Below, piece after piece: positions 1-10,860 of a stretch of 64,000 nucleotides of DNA (position 1 is the stretch's first letter; each line of letters opens with the position of its first letter). Below the pieces are notes generated by a model, which saw nothing but the letters and a program-made list of their open reading frames with translations, was not told the DNA's origin and ran no database searches. The position numbers were made by a program, and so were the translations under genes. The DNA comes from Onchidella celtica. Its lineage: Eukaryota > Mollusca > Gastropoda > Systellommatophora > Onchidiidae. The stretch is taken from the NCBI GenBank assembly GCA_963931925.1, contig OZ007582.1:33875590-33939589 (forward strand), given 5' to 3'.

Positions 1-450
1 TTTCTGCAATTTTGAGTGTGGATGAAACTTAAAGGCAACCAATCTATCAACAAAGGTTCGGCAGTCGAGGCAATAAATTATTCTGACACCTAGATCTAGA
101 TCTATCTGGATCTAAATCTAGTTCAAATGACAGGCCGAAAGTTGGTGGCGTAATCAGGGATAAAAAAACCCAGGGTAAGAGGATGGAGCGAGGGTGGCGA
201 GGGCAATAGTTGTATTTTTATATTTTGAAGAAATATTTTTCTTAGTCTAAAATAAATTTGTGACGCAACGGTGAAAGGACAATATATCTACTTTCACCAT
301 GCAAAATTTTATGACAATATTCCCATAAGTAATTGAGTTATGGGTGATTACATGATCTTAATACCAACCATACTGGTAGTTCCCGGCACAACTATGTAAA
401 GCATCTTTGGCACCTAAAAGGGTCAAAGACTCACCATCAGCCGTACTAAC
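1..450. other. No gene seen
   Basis: No coding signal or RNA gene is recognisable here. The only local structure is a short run of AGATCT-like palindromes around 90-122; a similar run recurs at 18,450-18,520. Confidence 0.5.
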
Positions 451-472
451 TACAGAGATCGAGAGCCAGTCT

Positions 473-618
473 AATAGCAAGCACAACATGATACACCACA
501 TAATTACTCTCATAGATATGATATCCCGATAAGGCACAGCCATTGTGCTGACATGGATACCAGTGCACGTGGGGGTCTCGGGAAATGAATATGTCAATCC
601 ACTGGCTAAAAAAGAGAA
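473..618 (+). mobile_element. Decayed RNase H fragment of a LINE-type retrotransposon
   Basis: The frame starting with ATT at 542 reads IVLTWIPVHVGVSGNE followed by a PLAKKE-like stretch. This is the conserved C-terminal part of RNase H domains carried by some non-LTR retrotransposons (usual form: W-x-P-S-H-x-G-x-x-G-N-E-x-A-D-x-L-A). A weaker SQSNSK-like stretch before it fits the preceding D-S-x-S segment. A TAA just upstream at about 530 and the lost aspartate after GNE show it is dead. No other retrotransposon domain is visible next to it. The family assignment rests on this motif only. Confidence 0.5.
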
Positions 619-914
619 CCTCCAACAACGAAAACGTCATTTCAAACATAAAGGTAGACAAGAATGATCTAGACAACGTTATAAAATATATTATCAACCC
701 AGTTTGGAAAAAAATCTTGGAAAATACCCTATTAAGAAACGTAACAACAGTGGTACTATGTATAGTGCATGGGAAACATTTTGAATTTGATTTTGAACAA
801 ACAGCTGAAACAAAATCATTGTTTTGTTTTCATCCTATTATTTTTTTTTAAATTCCGGCTGGGAGTGGAGTGCGATTTGGTTTGTGACTATCGAATGCAT
901 GACTGCCTGAATTT

Positions 915-1140
915 TATGTTGATTAAAGTGGATTAATAAATAAATGAGTAAATAAAAAAAAAATAGAAACAAATAAATACATAGATAGGTAAATAAAGAT
1001 AGAAATAAATAAATAAATAAGAAATAAAACCCATAAACAAATAAAGATAGGAATAGATAAATAAATGAACAACCTGATAGATAGAATACTTAAATGAATG
1101 GATCACTGAATGATTAAGTAGACAATTAAATAAATATATT
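915..1140. repeat. A-rich AAAT/AAATA simple repeat
   Basis: Degenerate runs of AAATAAAT, GATAG and similar tetranucleotides. No coding sequence. Confidence 0.8.
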
Positions 1141-1634
1141 GTTAAGTCTTTCTATCTCTTGACCAGCTTTCAAAACAATTCTTCATATACGCAGAAATGA
1201 ATACATGGGAATTAAATATACGATTATCTGTAGTACCTGTGACATGTCCATCACTACAAAACATCCAAATAAATACTTTTTGAATGCAATATACACCGAT
1301 ATAAAAGGTCAAAACTAAAATCAAATTTTGATGCAGACTAGGCTTCTGTTACCTTGACGAACATCCTGTCTCTAACAGATAAAAGACATAACAATTTAAA
1401 AAGATAATTGGCCAAAGTAATTGATTATAACAGTACTCGCACACGTCTCAATAGACTGACTGAGAGACCCAACATATAGTAAAATATTTGTATACACTTC
1501 ATCTATGTAGTACAGAGATTAGACGTAACTGCCAGGCAGTTAGACAATCTAACGGAACCTTTAAAACGGCCATATTATAGTCCCGGATGTACAGCATTTG
1601 GACAACCCTCAGTACAGTTTTTCTTTTTTTTTAT
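1141..1634. other. No gene seen
   Basis: Nothing recognisable. Similarity to the 5' flanks of the other two FREP copies begins only at about 1,635. Confidence 0.4.
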
Positions 1635-2277
1635 TCCTGGATAAACCGACGTTTGCTAAAGACATGAACACATTGTCATGATTGCTTCGCTTGCATGTGC
1701 AGAACCTTCCTGGTAACCGATTTGCACTGTGACTGATACTCTAGTTTCATGATTGTTTCATGGTGGCACTTGGGCACTATATCTCTGCCTTGTTAGAATA
1801 CAATGTCCAACAATGTCTTTTGCGTGTAGAGGCAACTATCTTAATTACCCTTCACTCTCTTATCTATCAATTTGTTCTCGCTTACAAACCGGACCCGGCA
1901 ACATGTGGAGAGAATTATGAAAGTGGGACATATGCGAGAAAACAGAACGTAACGTAAAACGAAGGTCAGGATAAATTCCTTTACTGTTTCTTCTAGCTTT
2001 TCATTGACAACACATGTCCAGTATCAGTTTTCTCCTATATGCCCAGTGCCATGGAGCTATCCAACTGCATTTCGTGTTGGGAGAGTGGTTGTGGTTGGGG
2101 CTGAGAGGTGGGGTGGGGCTGGGGGAATCCTATTAAGATGTAATCACAAACCAGCCTTGCCTCAGCATGTTTTTGACACTTGCAGATAACGCGGCGAGAA
2201 AATATAATTGCCATATTGTTTAAACTGCGACTGAAGATTACCATTTTTATGTACTCATCTAGAATAAATAACAGATC

Positions 2278-2284
2278 TATATAA
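2278..2284 (+). promoter_or_regulatory. TATA box of FREP copy A
   Basis: TATATAA lies about 100 bp before the start codon. The same box occurs at the same distance before copy B (37,199-37,205), followed in all three copies by a conserved GTCCGTCAC block where transcription probably starts. The position is inferred from conservation and spacing only. Confidence 0.6.
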
Positions 2285-2383
2285 CAGTCCGTCACTAACT
2301 AGTATATCTTCATTACCAGGCGCTAATTTACGTCCGCGGACGAACAATTTTCTGGGCGGACCGTGCGTGATACAACTGAGAAA

Positions 2384-2450
2384 ATGTCTCTGAGAAAGTT
2401 AACAAGTCTGAATTTGCTGATGTTTTTGTTCTGTTTCATTCACCGAGCAG
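2384..2450 (+). CDS. FREP: FREP copy A, exon 1 (signal peptide)
   Basis: ATG at 2,384 opens 22 codons plus one base. They encode a lysine/arginine-containing N-region, a hydrophobic core (LNLLMFLFCFI) and an H-R-A end that fits a signal-peptidase site. The exon ends at GCAG/GTATGT, a good donor, and leaves a phase-1 intron. Exons of identical length occur at 37,306-37,372 and 47,806-47,872, which supports both the start and the splice site. It joins the exon at 2,785. Confidence 0.85.
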
Positions 2451-2784
2451 GTATGTAATTCTTGAATGTTGAATATTTACAGGTTATGATATGATCAACG
2501 TCTGAAGAGAAACAACATCACATAAACGATTACAAACGTTTTTATAAAGAGTCGCAGTTTTTCATTATATAAAAATGAAATATGACAGTTTATGTTGCTT
2601 ATTTTTTTTTAAGGTGATACTTTTGTGATTTCAGTGATGCAAACATCAACTGTTTTCTTGAAATAGTCGTTTCTTACTGTGAGTTCATCCATCCATCCAT
2701 CCACTTATCCATTATTACATCCACACACCCACCCATCCATTTTTCCATCTATCATTCAAATCATTAACACTTTACGTTCCCCAG
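2451..2784 (+). other. FREP copy A, intron 1 with CCAT microsatellite
   Basis: A phase-1 intron of 334 bp bounded by GTATGT and CCCCAG. A (CCAT)n-like tract at about 2,682-2,755 sits just before the acceptor. The tract has no stop in the exon frame, so the exon frame appears open back to 2,679, but the acceptor and the matching exon 1 show that this is intron. Confidence 0.8.
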
Positions 2785-4413
2785 ATGGCCAAATCACGTT
2801 CCATTACAACCAAGATTCACAAAAGCTTGATCTACGTTGTGATGTTGGCAGTCTTAACCTTACATATTTGTCTCACCTGGATAGTTTAGAAATTTCCAGG
2901 CTGGTCAATGGAGAATGGCAGGTTCTTGCTTCTCTGTCTCCGCACTGCGCACCGAATGGACCAGTGTCACATCTCCAGGACGGTGAAGTTAGCGGACAAA
3001 TATCGTCAGCTGGATCTCCTTCTATCTTCCTACATATCCACTGGGGTAATGTTCAGCCCAACCTTGACGGCAATTATAAATGTGAAGCTTACGGATTGGC
3101 CTCAGACTTTATTCCAGCGTCCACCAAACAAGAAATGAAACTTCAAGTGCAAAACCCACCATTACATTTCTCCACAATGCCCAACACAATTTCCATAGTC
3201 TTGTCTTCAAGGCTGGACATAAGTTGCTCCGTTAGGGATTCAAAAGCTGTGAATATGTCAACACTTGTATCTCTGACCGTTTTTAAAATACACGAAGACG
3301 TTGAGCAAATTCTAGCTGACATTAAGTCTGGACATGATGTTTCCATGAAACCTGGAACTGATAGTGATTTTGTTAATGGATCTCTAGCTTGTAATGAGGG
3401 TTTCATTTCCATGGGATGGAAAATCCCCGGGATGGACCAAGCGGGTGTGTACATTTGTGAAGCTACAGGTATTAATGCAAATGGAGATACTGTTTTTCTG
3501 TCCAGACGCACTAACGTCACCTGGCAGGAGCCGAGCCGCCAGGCTCTTGTATCTCGTCTTATGGAGATGTCTCGCACTAAAGCTGACTTGGAAAATCAAG
3601 TCGCAGAGATGGACGATACAAAACTTGATTCAGAAAATCGTCTTGTAAAGATGAAAAAGACCAAATCTGACTTGGAAAAATGTCTAGTAGAGATAAAAAA
3701 GACCAAAGCTGACTCAAAAAATCGTCTTGTAAAGATGACCCAGATCAAAACTGGCTTAGAAAATTGTATTGTAGAGATGAACGAGACCAAAGTTGACTTG
3801 GAAAATCGTCTCGTAGATATGAAACAGTCCAAAGCTGACATGGAAAATCGTCTTGAAGAGCTGAACCAGACGAAATCTGACTTGAACAAATGTCTTGTGA
3901 AAGCAGAAAAACTGGCACGAGATGCCACAGAGGAAGTAGCTCGACTCAGCCACACAAATGTGTGCGCCAGAAGTTGTGAGGATCTATCTTTACCTGTAGG
4001 TCAACATGTGGTCACGCTTTTTCGCAACAGCAATGAACCGTTATCAGTTGTGTGTGATGTGAGAAGCCCAAACGTAACTTGGACAATTTTCCAGAAAAGA
4101 TTTGACGGCAGCGTGGATTTTTATCGAAATTTCAGTCAGTACGAAAATGGCTTTGGGTCAGTCAATGGTGAGCACTGGCTAGGACTAAAACACATCAAAC
4201 GTCTCTTGGATGCCAGTAGAAATAATCATGAACTCCGTGTGGACATGGTGAAGACCTCGGACGGCACCCGACATACCCGTATCTACCCGACGTTTTCTAT
4301 TGGACCTGGCGATAGCTATACTCTTACAATAGCAGGTTACAGCGACAGAGGATTTGGCATGTCTGAAAATAGCGGATTTGCCTTCTGTGCTTACGACCAC
4401 GGATATTATCGAA
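2785..4413 (+). CDS. FREP: FREP copy A, exon 2: two Ig-like domains, coiled coil and most of the fibrinogen-like domain
   Basis: Spliced with exons 1 and 3 this gives a 624-residue secreted protein. IgSF1 (about residues 23-150) has its cysteine pair in LRCDV and YKCEAYG. IgSF2 (about 155-310) has LDISCSV and YICEATG. Then come eight 14-residue repeats of the type M-x-x-T-K-x-D-L-E-N-x-L-V, an obvious coiled coil, and the fibrinogen-like domain starting at VCARSCEDL, with TWTIFQKRFDGSVDFYRNF and the NGEHWLGLKHI block. Many N-x-S/T sites are present. Known snail FREPs are haemolymph lectins that bind parasite or microbial surface molecules; that role is inferred from the architecture. The acceptor is CCCCAG/AT and the donor CGAA/GTATGA, both phase 1, so this exon is a multiple of three. 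It appears intact. Without splicing the frame would stop at 4,440-4,442. Confidence 0.9.
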
Positions 4414-6475
4414 GTATGATCTCTACACCCCCCATTTTGTAACCTTCATAATGTACCTCTTTCTCGTGGGCTTCACATTAAAAATGTTCCTTCTCATTTA
4501 CTCACAAGAAAATACATTGCTAAACATGTTCACAGTAGTTTCCGAGAGCATTCCTGATCTCTAAATTCCTTCCACAGTCTTAGTCGTGGGTGGGGTCAGT
4601 GTACTCGTAAGCGTCTCACCAACTGTCTACACCTCTGAGAGTATGTTTGACCACAAAAAAACTGCTCACTTACTTATTACGGATTATGGACGCCTATCTG
4701 ACTGTTGCGGACACGATTTATTGTGAATCAAAAGCTTCCATCATCTATCGGTAGATGCTTTAGACTAATCTTTAACTGTTTATGGTTTTGAACAACTGAC
4801 GAGACAAATCATATTTATGTAAATTGGTGCTTTTCTATTTGCTGTTTCTTTTCGGAGCAATGACACCCTGGTCATACAAACGTTTGAGTTGACGATCTTT
4901 ACCTTTCCAATAATAATCTTACTGCCTCCTCAACTCACTCTATCTCTGTTGGATTTTCACACTTTCTCCATTACTGGGTACATTTTTTGGTTCCATATTA
5001 ACTTGTCGGGTTCGTCCGGCCTTGTCGTACATCCTTCTCCCACCCAGTCTGTACCCTGCCTCGGGCATTCTAGTCCTTGGGGGGAGGTGGGGGGGGGGGA
5101 CCTCAGGGTCTTCTTTCGCTTGCAATCGGAGGCTGAGTATTTACATGAAATATTTCCTGTCATGCTGCAGGTTTCTCCCGACAGCAGCGTTGCCTTCAAG
5201 TAGATTGGCTATTTCACTGTCTCTGACACCAGAATGGCATGGGCAGTATAAATTATCCATGTTTGTGATATGGGAATATCTTGAAGCGGGGAGAGCATCA
5301 ATCATAAGGATGTCCGGTGTGTTAGGGTTTCTGATTCCTGTCATCAAATCAAATGAAATCTCCATAGCTGTTCGCAGTTTACGGTATTATGCTATTGGAA
5401 ATTATGCTAGCTGATGGGACTGATAGTTACCATTTGCTGAAAAGCATAATTAAAGGCGAAAGCCATTTTAAGCTTTGTCCATAGAATCCTACCTTTACAT
5501 AAATCACCAGTAGGACTGGAATCACTCAAGGTCTGTAGATATTCGGCCCGTCCAATGAGTGAAGACTGGCAAAGTACCGGTGTCCTACATTATACACATA
5601 ACTGCTACTCACATAATGGGAAAAGGAGTTGGATGCAGCATGGACTAAAGTAATGGGAATCCAGTACTCCTATCACAGTGCTGATCGCTGGAACTTGAAG
5701 ATAAAACAGGATGCTGCTTACCATTGCTATTTATTTCACATTCTATTCTAACCTCGGGGTATAAACGGCAGTACAGGGGGATATTCTAGTATATGAGGGG
5801 GTGGGGTGGGGTATAAACCTTTATAATTGTTCCAGATTATCCGGAGTTTTTCTAGGATATTAAAAAAATATCCGGGAAATATTCTGAAATATACCGGGGC
5901 TGGGCGGGGAGGGGATGGGGATATATCTTTTTTAAAACTCCATTATTTTGGTTCAGAAGCTGAGTCTATTTTTAGCGTTATCAACACGTGTGCTTGTACT
6001 ACCAATGTGTCATAGCTCTCATTAATTGCCTTCTTTAAACCTTTCCCATCTGGTCCTTGTTTTTTTTTTTATATCTGACAATTCTGATGTCTGATACCTG
6101 TTGTGTCATGAAGACAGAATTCTAAGACCTAAATGTGTCCATAGACAGATTCTTATTTATATTAATTTAGAACTGAGGCTTAGGGAGTGGAAGATACTAA
6201 ATGTTTCAATCTTCACTGGCTGCTGTGTGCTGGGGATCAATGAAGTTTTTGTTATTTTATCTCATCTTGTCCGATCTGATCTCATCTCATCTGATCACAC
6301 TGATTTATCACATTTTATCATTCTTATCTCATCTGACCTTATGTTGTCTAGCTGATCTCATAGCATCCGATGTATTATGTTATCTTGTCTGATCTTATCT
6401 TATAACATCTCACCTCATCTTATCCCTGATTAATCTTATATTATCTCACCCCCATCTGTTGCTAAATGTCCTCAG
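4414..6475 (+). other. FREP copy A, intron 2
   Basis: A phase-1 intron of 2,062 bp bounded by GTATGA and CCTCAG. Much of it aligns with intron 2 of copies B and C. The last 230 bp (about 6,236-6,460) are a degenerate TCATCT/TTATCT repeat that also precedes exon 3 in the other copies. No gene is visible within it. Confidence 0.8.
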
Positions 6476-6654
6476 ACCGCGCAGTCCGAGGCTGGTACAG
6501 TTCGGGGTGGTGGCACAATGCCAGAACTGACGTCAACCTGAATGGTGTTTGGGGTGTCAGTGGTAATTTATCCTCCATCTTCTGGTGGGAAATTGGACAG
6601 AGTTTCTCTGCCACGCTCTCCGCCACCGAAATGAAGTTCAGAAGCAGAAACTAG
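6476..6654 (+). CDS. FREP: FREP copy A, exon 3 (C-terminal part of the fibrinogen-like domain)
   Basis: The acceptor CCTCAG/AC continues the phase-1 frame and encodes 58 codons plus TAG. GWYSSGWWHNA and NLNGVWGV match the GGWWY-x-x-C and NLNG landmarks of fibrinogen-like domains, and TEMKFRSRN ends the protein. The exon has no cysteine, although the canonical domain carries a cysteine pair around this loop. Exons of exactly 179 bp occur at 41,460 and 51,832. Confidence 0.85.
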
Positions 6655-6859
6655 ACCTTAATGATTTCACAGCATTTGTGTTTTGTATAAAGTTTATGTC
6701 CTACATGCAGTTGGTTATTATAGAATTCACCTGACCATAATAATTGTTACTTCCCTTCTGTCCCTGACAACCCCTCCCCCGACCCAGTCCCCCCTTTTCC
6801 AACCCACACCTTCCTCGACTGCAAACCTCATGCATTTGAATTTTTTTTTTGGTATGATA

Positions 6860-6945
6860 CATGCTTCTCTCTCTTTTTTTCTTTCTTTCTCTCTCTCCGT
6901 TATTCTCTCTCTCTGTTTCTCCCCGTCTCTCTTTCCCTCTTTCTT

Positions 6946-6976
<31 letters not shown>

Positions 6977-7100
6977 TTTTCCCCTCTGTCTCTTTCTGTC
7001 TGTCTCTTTCTTTTTTCTCTTTGTCTCACTTCCTCCACACTCCCAGCTCCCCTTTCTGTGTCTCCGTCTTTCTCACCCTCTCTCTCTATCTCTCTGCATG
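6860..7100. repeat. CT-rich tract in the 3' region of FREP copy A
   Basis: A polypyrimidine run, mostly (CT)n with TTTC interruptions, about 200 bp after the stop codon. Comparable tracts lie at the same place after copies B and C. Confidence 0.9.
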
Positions 7101-7227
7101 TGTATACAAAAGTAATCAGGATTAGAATCAAGAACACAAGATTTCTTCATTCTGTAAAGATGCAAGAAAAAGTTCTTGCATGATTCCAATGAGAAATGTT
7201 GTGATTTGATACAAGATTAAAATAGAT

Positions 7228-7233
7228 AATAAA
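7228..7233 (+). terminator. Polyadenylation signal of FREP copy A
   Basis: AATAAA lies in a block conserved downstream of all three copies (also 42,620-42,625 and 52,372-52,377), giving a 3' untranslated region of about 600 nt. The site is inferred. Confidence 0.6.
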
Positions 7234-7352
7234 TCTTGCAAATGTGTATACTTGTTTGTTCGGTGGTTGACGAATGTCTGGATAGATATCTGATGTGAAA
7301 AGATGAAATGTCCGTACAATAATTATTATTATTAAAAATATTATAATTAAAC

Positions 7353-7353
<1 letters not shown>

Positions 7354-7418
<65 letters not shown>

Positions 7419-7660
7419 CGCTCTATTTCTTTTCTCTCTCTCTTTCCGTCTGTCTCCCTCCCCTCGTTCTATTGCTTCTCTCTTTCTTTCTCTGTCCCTC
7501 TTTCTCTTTCTTTCTCTCTCTTTCACCTCATATTTTTTCTTACTTCTCCTTCTCTCTGTGTCTCTCCCCCGTCTCTCTATTTCTTTTCTCTTTCCCCCCT
7601 CTTTCTGTGTCATTCTCTCTCTCTATCTCTATCTAGTTCTCTCTATCCCCTTCTATCACA
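7354..7660. repeat. (CT)n microsatellite
   Basis: About 60 bp of perfect CT followed by about 250 bp of degenerate pyrimidine-rich sequence. Open frames here on either strand only reflect low complexity. Confidence 0.95.
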
Positions 7661-7701
7661 CCATTTCTTTCTCCTGTTATTCCAACCAAGCCTATTGCAC
7701 A

Positions 7702-7965
7702 ATGGCAAACGTGACGGCCAGAACAATGGAATTACCCACTGGCATTTCCCATGCATTGTCCTTGCTAATGCTAATGATGATGACGATGGTGGCTGTTTCT
7801 GATGCTGTCCTGGTGTTTGTGGGTACTACCATTGTGGCCGTTCTCGCAATCATCACGGAGGTTGCGGTCGTTGCTAATATTTCAACCTTGGCCATTGTTT
7901 ATCAGGTTCTGTCAGCTATATTGTTTTTGTCGTCATCTCCGAACGTCAAATGGGTTTCAATTTAA
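7702..7965 (+). CDS. Unrecognised hydrophobic 87-residue reading frame
   Basis: ATG at 7,702 opens a frame with two long hydrophobic runs (about residues 18-55 and 60-80), rich in valine, alanine, isoleucine and methionine. I do not recognise a family. The reverse strand is also open over most of the stretch, and the region lies between a CT tract and dispersed repeats. It may therefore be a chance frame in repetitive DNA, not a small membrane protein. No splice sites, promoter or polyadenylation signal could be tied to it. Confidence 0.12.
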   Translation: MANVTARTMELPTGISHALSLLMLMMMTMVAVSDAVLVFVGTTIVAVLAIITEVAVVANISTLAIVYQVLSAILFLSSSPNVKWVSI

Positions 7966-7974
7966 TCTAGATGT

Positions 7975-8262
7975 TTCTTTGACAATCTTAAAGCTATGTT
8001 TTCATGTGCACGGAAACGGAGGCGGAAAGGTAAAACATCCTTCAAGTAATGAAAGAGAACGAATGTTTCTATGTGTACTGAAATGCCATTTCCACGCACA
8101 TGGAAATAATCTTTCTTTTTACTACTTGATGGTTTTTTTGTTTTTTTTTCATGTTTCCGTTTCTGTACACATGAAGACACGGCTTCAAACTCTGTTTTCA
8201 TATGCAGGGAAACGGAAATGGCAACGGAAACGTCCAAAATCCATCAAGTAGTGAAAGAGCAT
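7975..8262. repeat. Palindrome-rich repeat with CGGAAACGG motifs
   Basis: The motif ATGTGCACGGAAACGG and its complement (CCGTTTCTGTACACATG) recur several times in both orientations (about 7,998, 8,090, 8,155, 8,205 and again at 8,405-8,430), so the segment can fold back on itself. This looks like a MITE or several nested copies. There is no coding signal. Confidence 0.5.
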
Positions 8263-8282
8263 TTCCGTGTGTGCGGAGTTTG

Positions 8283-8882
8283 TTTGAGTCTGAGTTTTGA
8301 GTTTTACGACGCGTGGGCAGGATAACGGCCATTTTGCACCGCCGCATGAAAATATTTTTTTCTGTTTCAACTATTTGCAGGCTTTTTGACATTGCCCTTT
8401 GCCGTTTCTGTTTCCGTGCATATGAAAACGCAGCTTTATTTTTATTGGAATTTGCATTTGTGTAGGCGCCCCACAAAATAAGGGACTTTTTGCATTTTCA
8501 TGGTATGGAGATATTTCTATCACCAAATATGTTATTCAAAGCCCTTTGATGTAAAAAATAATATTGCTGTGATTTAATTAGCAGAGAATATATGGACTAT
8601 CAAAGACAAGAAGTGACACAACCACAGTTTTGAGAAAAGCGTTTCAGCTTTTCATCCAAATTATTGATGGTGACTCAATTCAAAGCCAATTTTGAGGCAT
8701 TTCCCCTTCTCAAACAGGATTATCATTTTGGAATAGGAATAGCAAAGATTTTAAACTTTTCAAAAATACTGAAAGCGCAAATTCGATAAAATTGACCCAA
8801 TGATGCTTTTTAACGATTTTCTCGAAAAAGGTATTGCCGAAGAGTGCGCCAATTTGCCGACTGGCTGCACACATGCATTTAT
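8283..8882. repeat. Dispersed repeat, copy 1
   Basis: A block of about 600 bp that aligns, with divergence, to 14,800-15,350. Shared landmarks include the GGTATGGAGATATTTCTAT stretch at about 8,500 and the run TTAATTAGCAGAGA at about 8,575. No protein or terminal repeat identifies its class. Confidence 0.7.
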
Positions 8883-9019
8883 TTATTCATGTCACTGTGA
8901 TACTTTGTAGTGTCACCGGCAAACTAAGTTTGTTTAGCATTCACAATCAGTTTACTATGACGTACCAGAGACATTTTTACTGGACTAAGCGTCCTATGTC
9001 TAGACACGGTTATGTCTGA

Positions 9020-9397
9020 TTGTTCGGTCCATCTAGACAGAAATTTGATCAAGACTCTATCGAGTTCCTGGGTTACCATAACTTGTCATTATTTCGGTCA
9101 CAGACTCTCAATTATTATCTCCCCTTAGCGCTGGTTTATTCAGTACTCAGACAGGATTTTTCTGGCCCTATCATAAAACCCTGCAAGTGGGAAGGATCTA
9201 ACTCTACAAAAGCTACTAGAAACATTGAGATGAGACAGCCAGAGCTCTTATCGTGCACATATTTTGCATCCCCACCTGGTGGGGTATGCGCGGAAGTCAT
9301 GAACAAAGCAGTATTAAAGCCGAATAAGGAACATATTGAATTTTGTTCACTGCTCAGCTATGGCTGTAGGTTTTGTTTGAAGTCACTTAGTTTGTAA
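9020..9397 (+). other. Unrecognised open frame, probably not a gene
   Basis: A 125-residue frame with several cysteines but no motif I recognise and no splice or promoter context. It is recorded because the surrounding 680 bp hold nothing else recognisable. Confidence 0.12.
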
Positions 9398-9567
9398 TTT
9401 TAACTTTAATCGCTATATGAAATTACTGGCTACTTTTTCTTTTCTTTTTTTCATTTCTCCCAGTAGCAATCTAACATTTCGGTGTCATTAATTATCATTA
9501 TAATAATATCAAGCATTCTTTTCATGATTTAGAGACTTGAAATAATGGGGAAGTATTTTTGCTGACA

Positions 9568-10070
9568 CTAAAAAGTTTAAAATTCCTAAGATTTCCAGTA
9601 AGGCAATGGGTGAAAAATTGTTTTCTTTTCAAGGACCTCAGATTTGGAATCCTCTGCCTCCGTCTTTCAGAGACATTGAAAATTTCATGAATTTTAAGGG
9701 GGTGGGGTCCTGAAATGGAAATTGGGCTTCAAAATATCGATATCGAGTTTTTGTACTTTTCGGTTAGTTTATCCATTTAGGAAGGCTATTTCACTAACTA
9801 CATGCCAATTTTGAATGTTTTTAACCCTGAAATATGCTTTTTAGTGAGATGGGGGTCAAGAAAAAGGCACGAGAATCATGCCGATGGGCCCAGAAAATAA
9901 GCTCTAAATGATATCTCAGTGCCGCCACCAAAACCACTAGTTTTATTGAATACTTGGTATCGAGACTTTTATTTATATGTTGCCCACATGTCTAGGTCTA
10001 GGAAACAGGCCTGATACATCCCATTCCCTTCTATACAAGCATACAACACCACTATACTGCCATAGTAAAA
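9568..10070 (+). mobile_element. LINE 3' tail fragment, tandem unit 1
   Basis: A 503-bp unit repeated directly at 10,071-10,573. It encodes GEKLFSFQGPQIWNPLPPSF, which resembles the C-terminal end of reverse transcriptase proteins of some non-LTR retrotransposons (family form: G-x-x-x-F-x-x-x-x-P-x-x-W-N-x-L-P). No reverse transcriptase core is present. The two units are nearly identical, so the tandem duplication is recent. Confidence 0.7.
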
Positions 10071-10573
10071 CTAAAAAGTTTAAAATTCCTAAGATTTCCA
10101 GTAAGGCAATGGGTGAAAAATTGTTTTCTTTTCAAGGACCTCAGATTTGGAATCCTCTGCCTCCGTCTTTCAGAGACATTGAAAATTTCATGAATTTTAA
10201 GGGGGTGGGGTCCTGAAATGGAAATTGGGCTTCAAAATATCGATATCGAGTTTTTGTACTTTTCGGTTAGTTTATCCATTTAGGAAGGCTATTTCACTAA
10301 CTACATGCCAATTTTGAATGTTTTTAACCCTGAAATATGCTTTTTAGTGAGGTGGGGGTCAAGAAAAAGGCACGAGAATCATGCCGATGGGCCCAGAAAA
10401 TAAGCTCCTAATAATATCTCAGTGCCGCCACCAAAACCACGAGTTTTATTGAATACTTGGTATCGAGACTTTTATTTATATGTTGCCCACATGTCTAGGT
10501 CTAGGAAACAGGCCTGATACATCCCATTCCCTTCTATACAAGCATACAACACCACTGTACTGCCATAGTAAAA
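10071..10573 (+). mobile_element. LINE 3' tail fragment, tandem unit 2
   Basis: The second, nearly identical direct copy of the unit at 9,568. The few differences include single bases around 10,351 and 10,407. Confidence 0.7.
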
Positions 10574-10860
10574 CATAGTAGGATGCGTGATCATTCCCGA
10601 CCTTCACATCGCTTCTGTAAATGGAGCAATAAATTGAGCCTTGCCATTGGCTGGGGCGAAGGTCGTACCCTCCATAATTATTTAACAGATTTAGAGTGTG
10701 ACCTATATAATAGCCTCAAGAATACTCTGTCAGCTGACTGGACAGTGCTTTTTTTTCAAGTTTTTGTTTTTATGACGCTACTCTACGACATGGAATTCGG
10801 CTCTTCTTCCTGGCACACTGTAGCGGCCATCATGACAACGCACTTTCTTCAAACTCAAAC

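Larger units (their letters stand above)
1635..7320 (+). repeat. FREP duplication unit A
   Basis: This stretch carries the first copy of a FREP gene with its flanks. About 740 bp of upstream DNA, the introns and about 650 bp after the stop align with the units at about 36,440-42,750 and 46,990-52,480. Shared blocks include the TATA region, the CCAT tract before exon 2, the TCATCT/TTATCT-rich tract before exon 3, the CT tract after the stop and the AATAAA signal. The copies are clearly diverged, so this is an old duplication, and copy A lies about 35 kb from copy B. Confidence 0.8.

Noticed and set aside
6683-7183. Serine/leucine-rich and RERERE-rich frames in CT tracts (also 7,347, 12,308, 21,464, 41,645, 52,014)
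   Set aside because: Low-complexity translation of pyrimidine-rich microsatellites.
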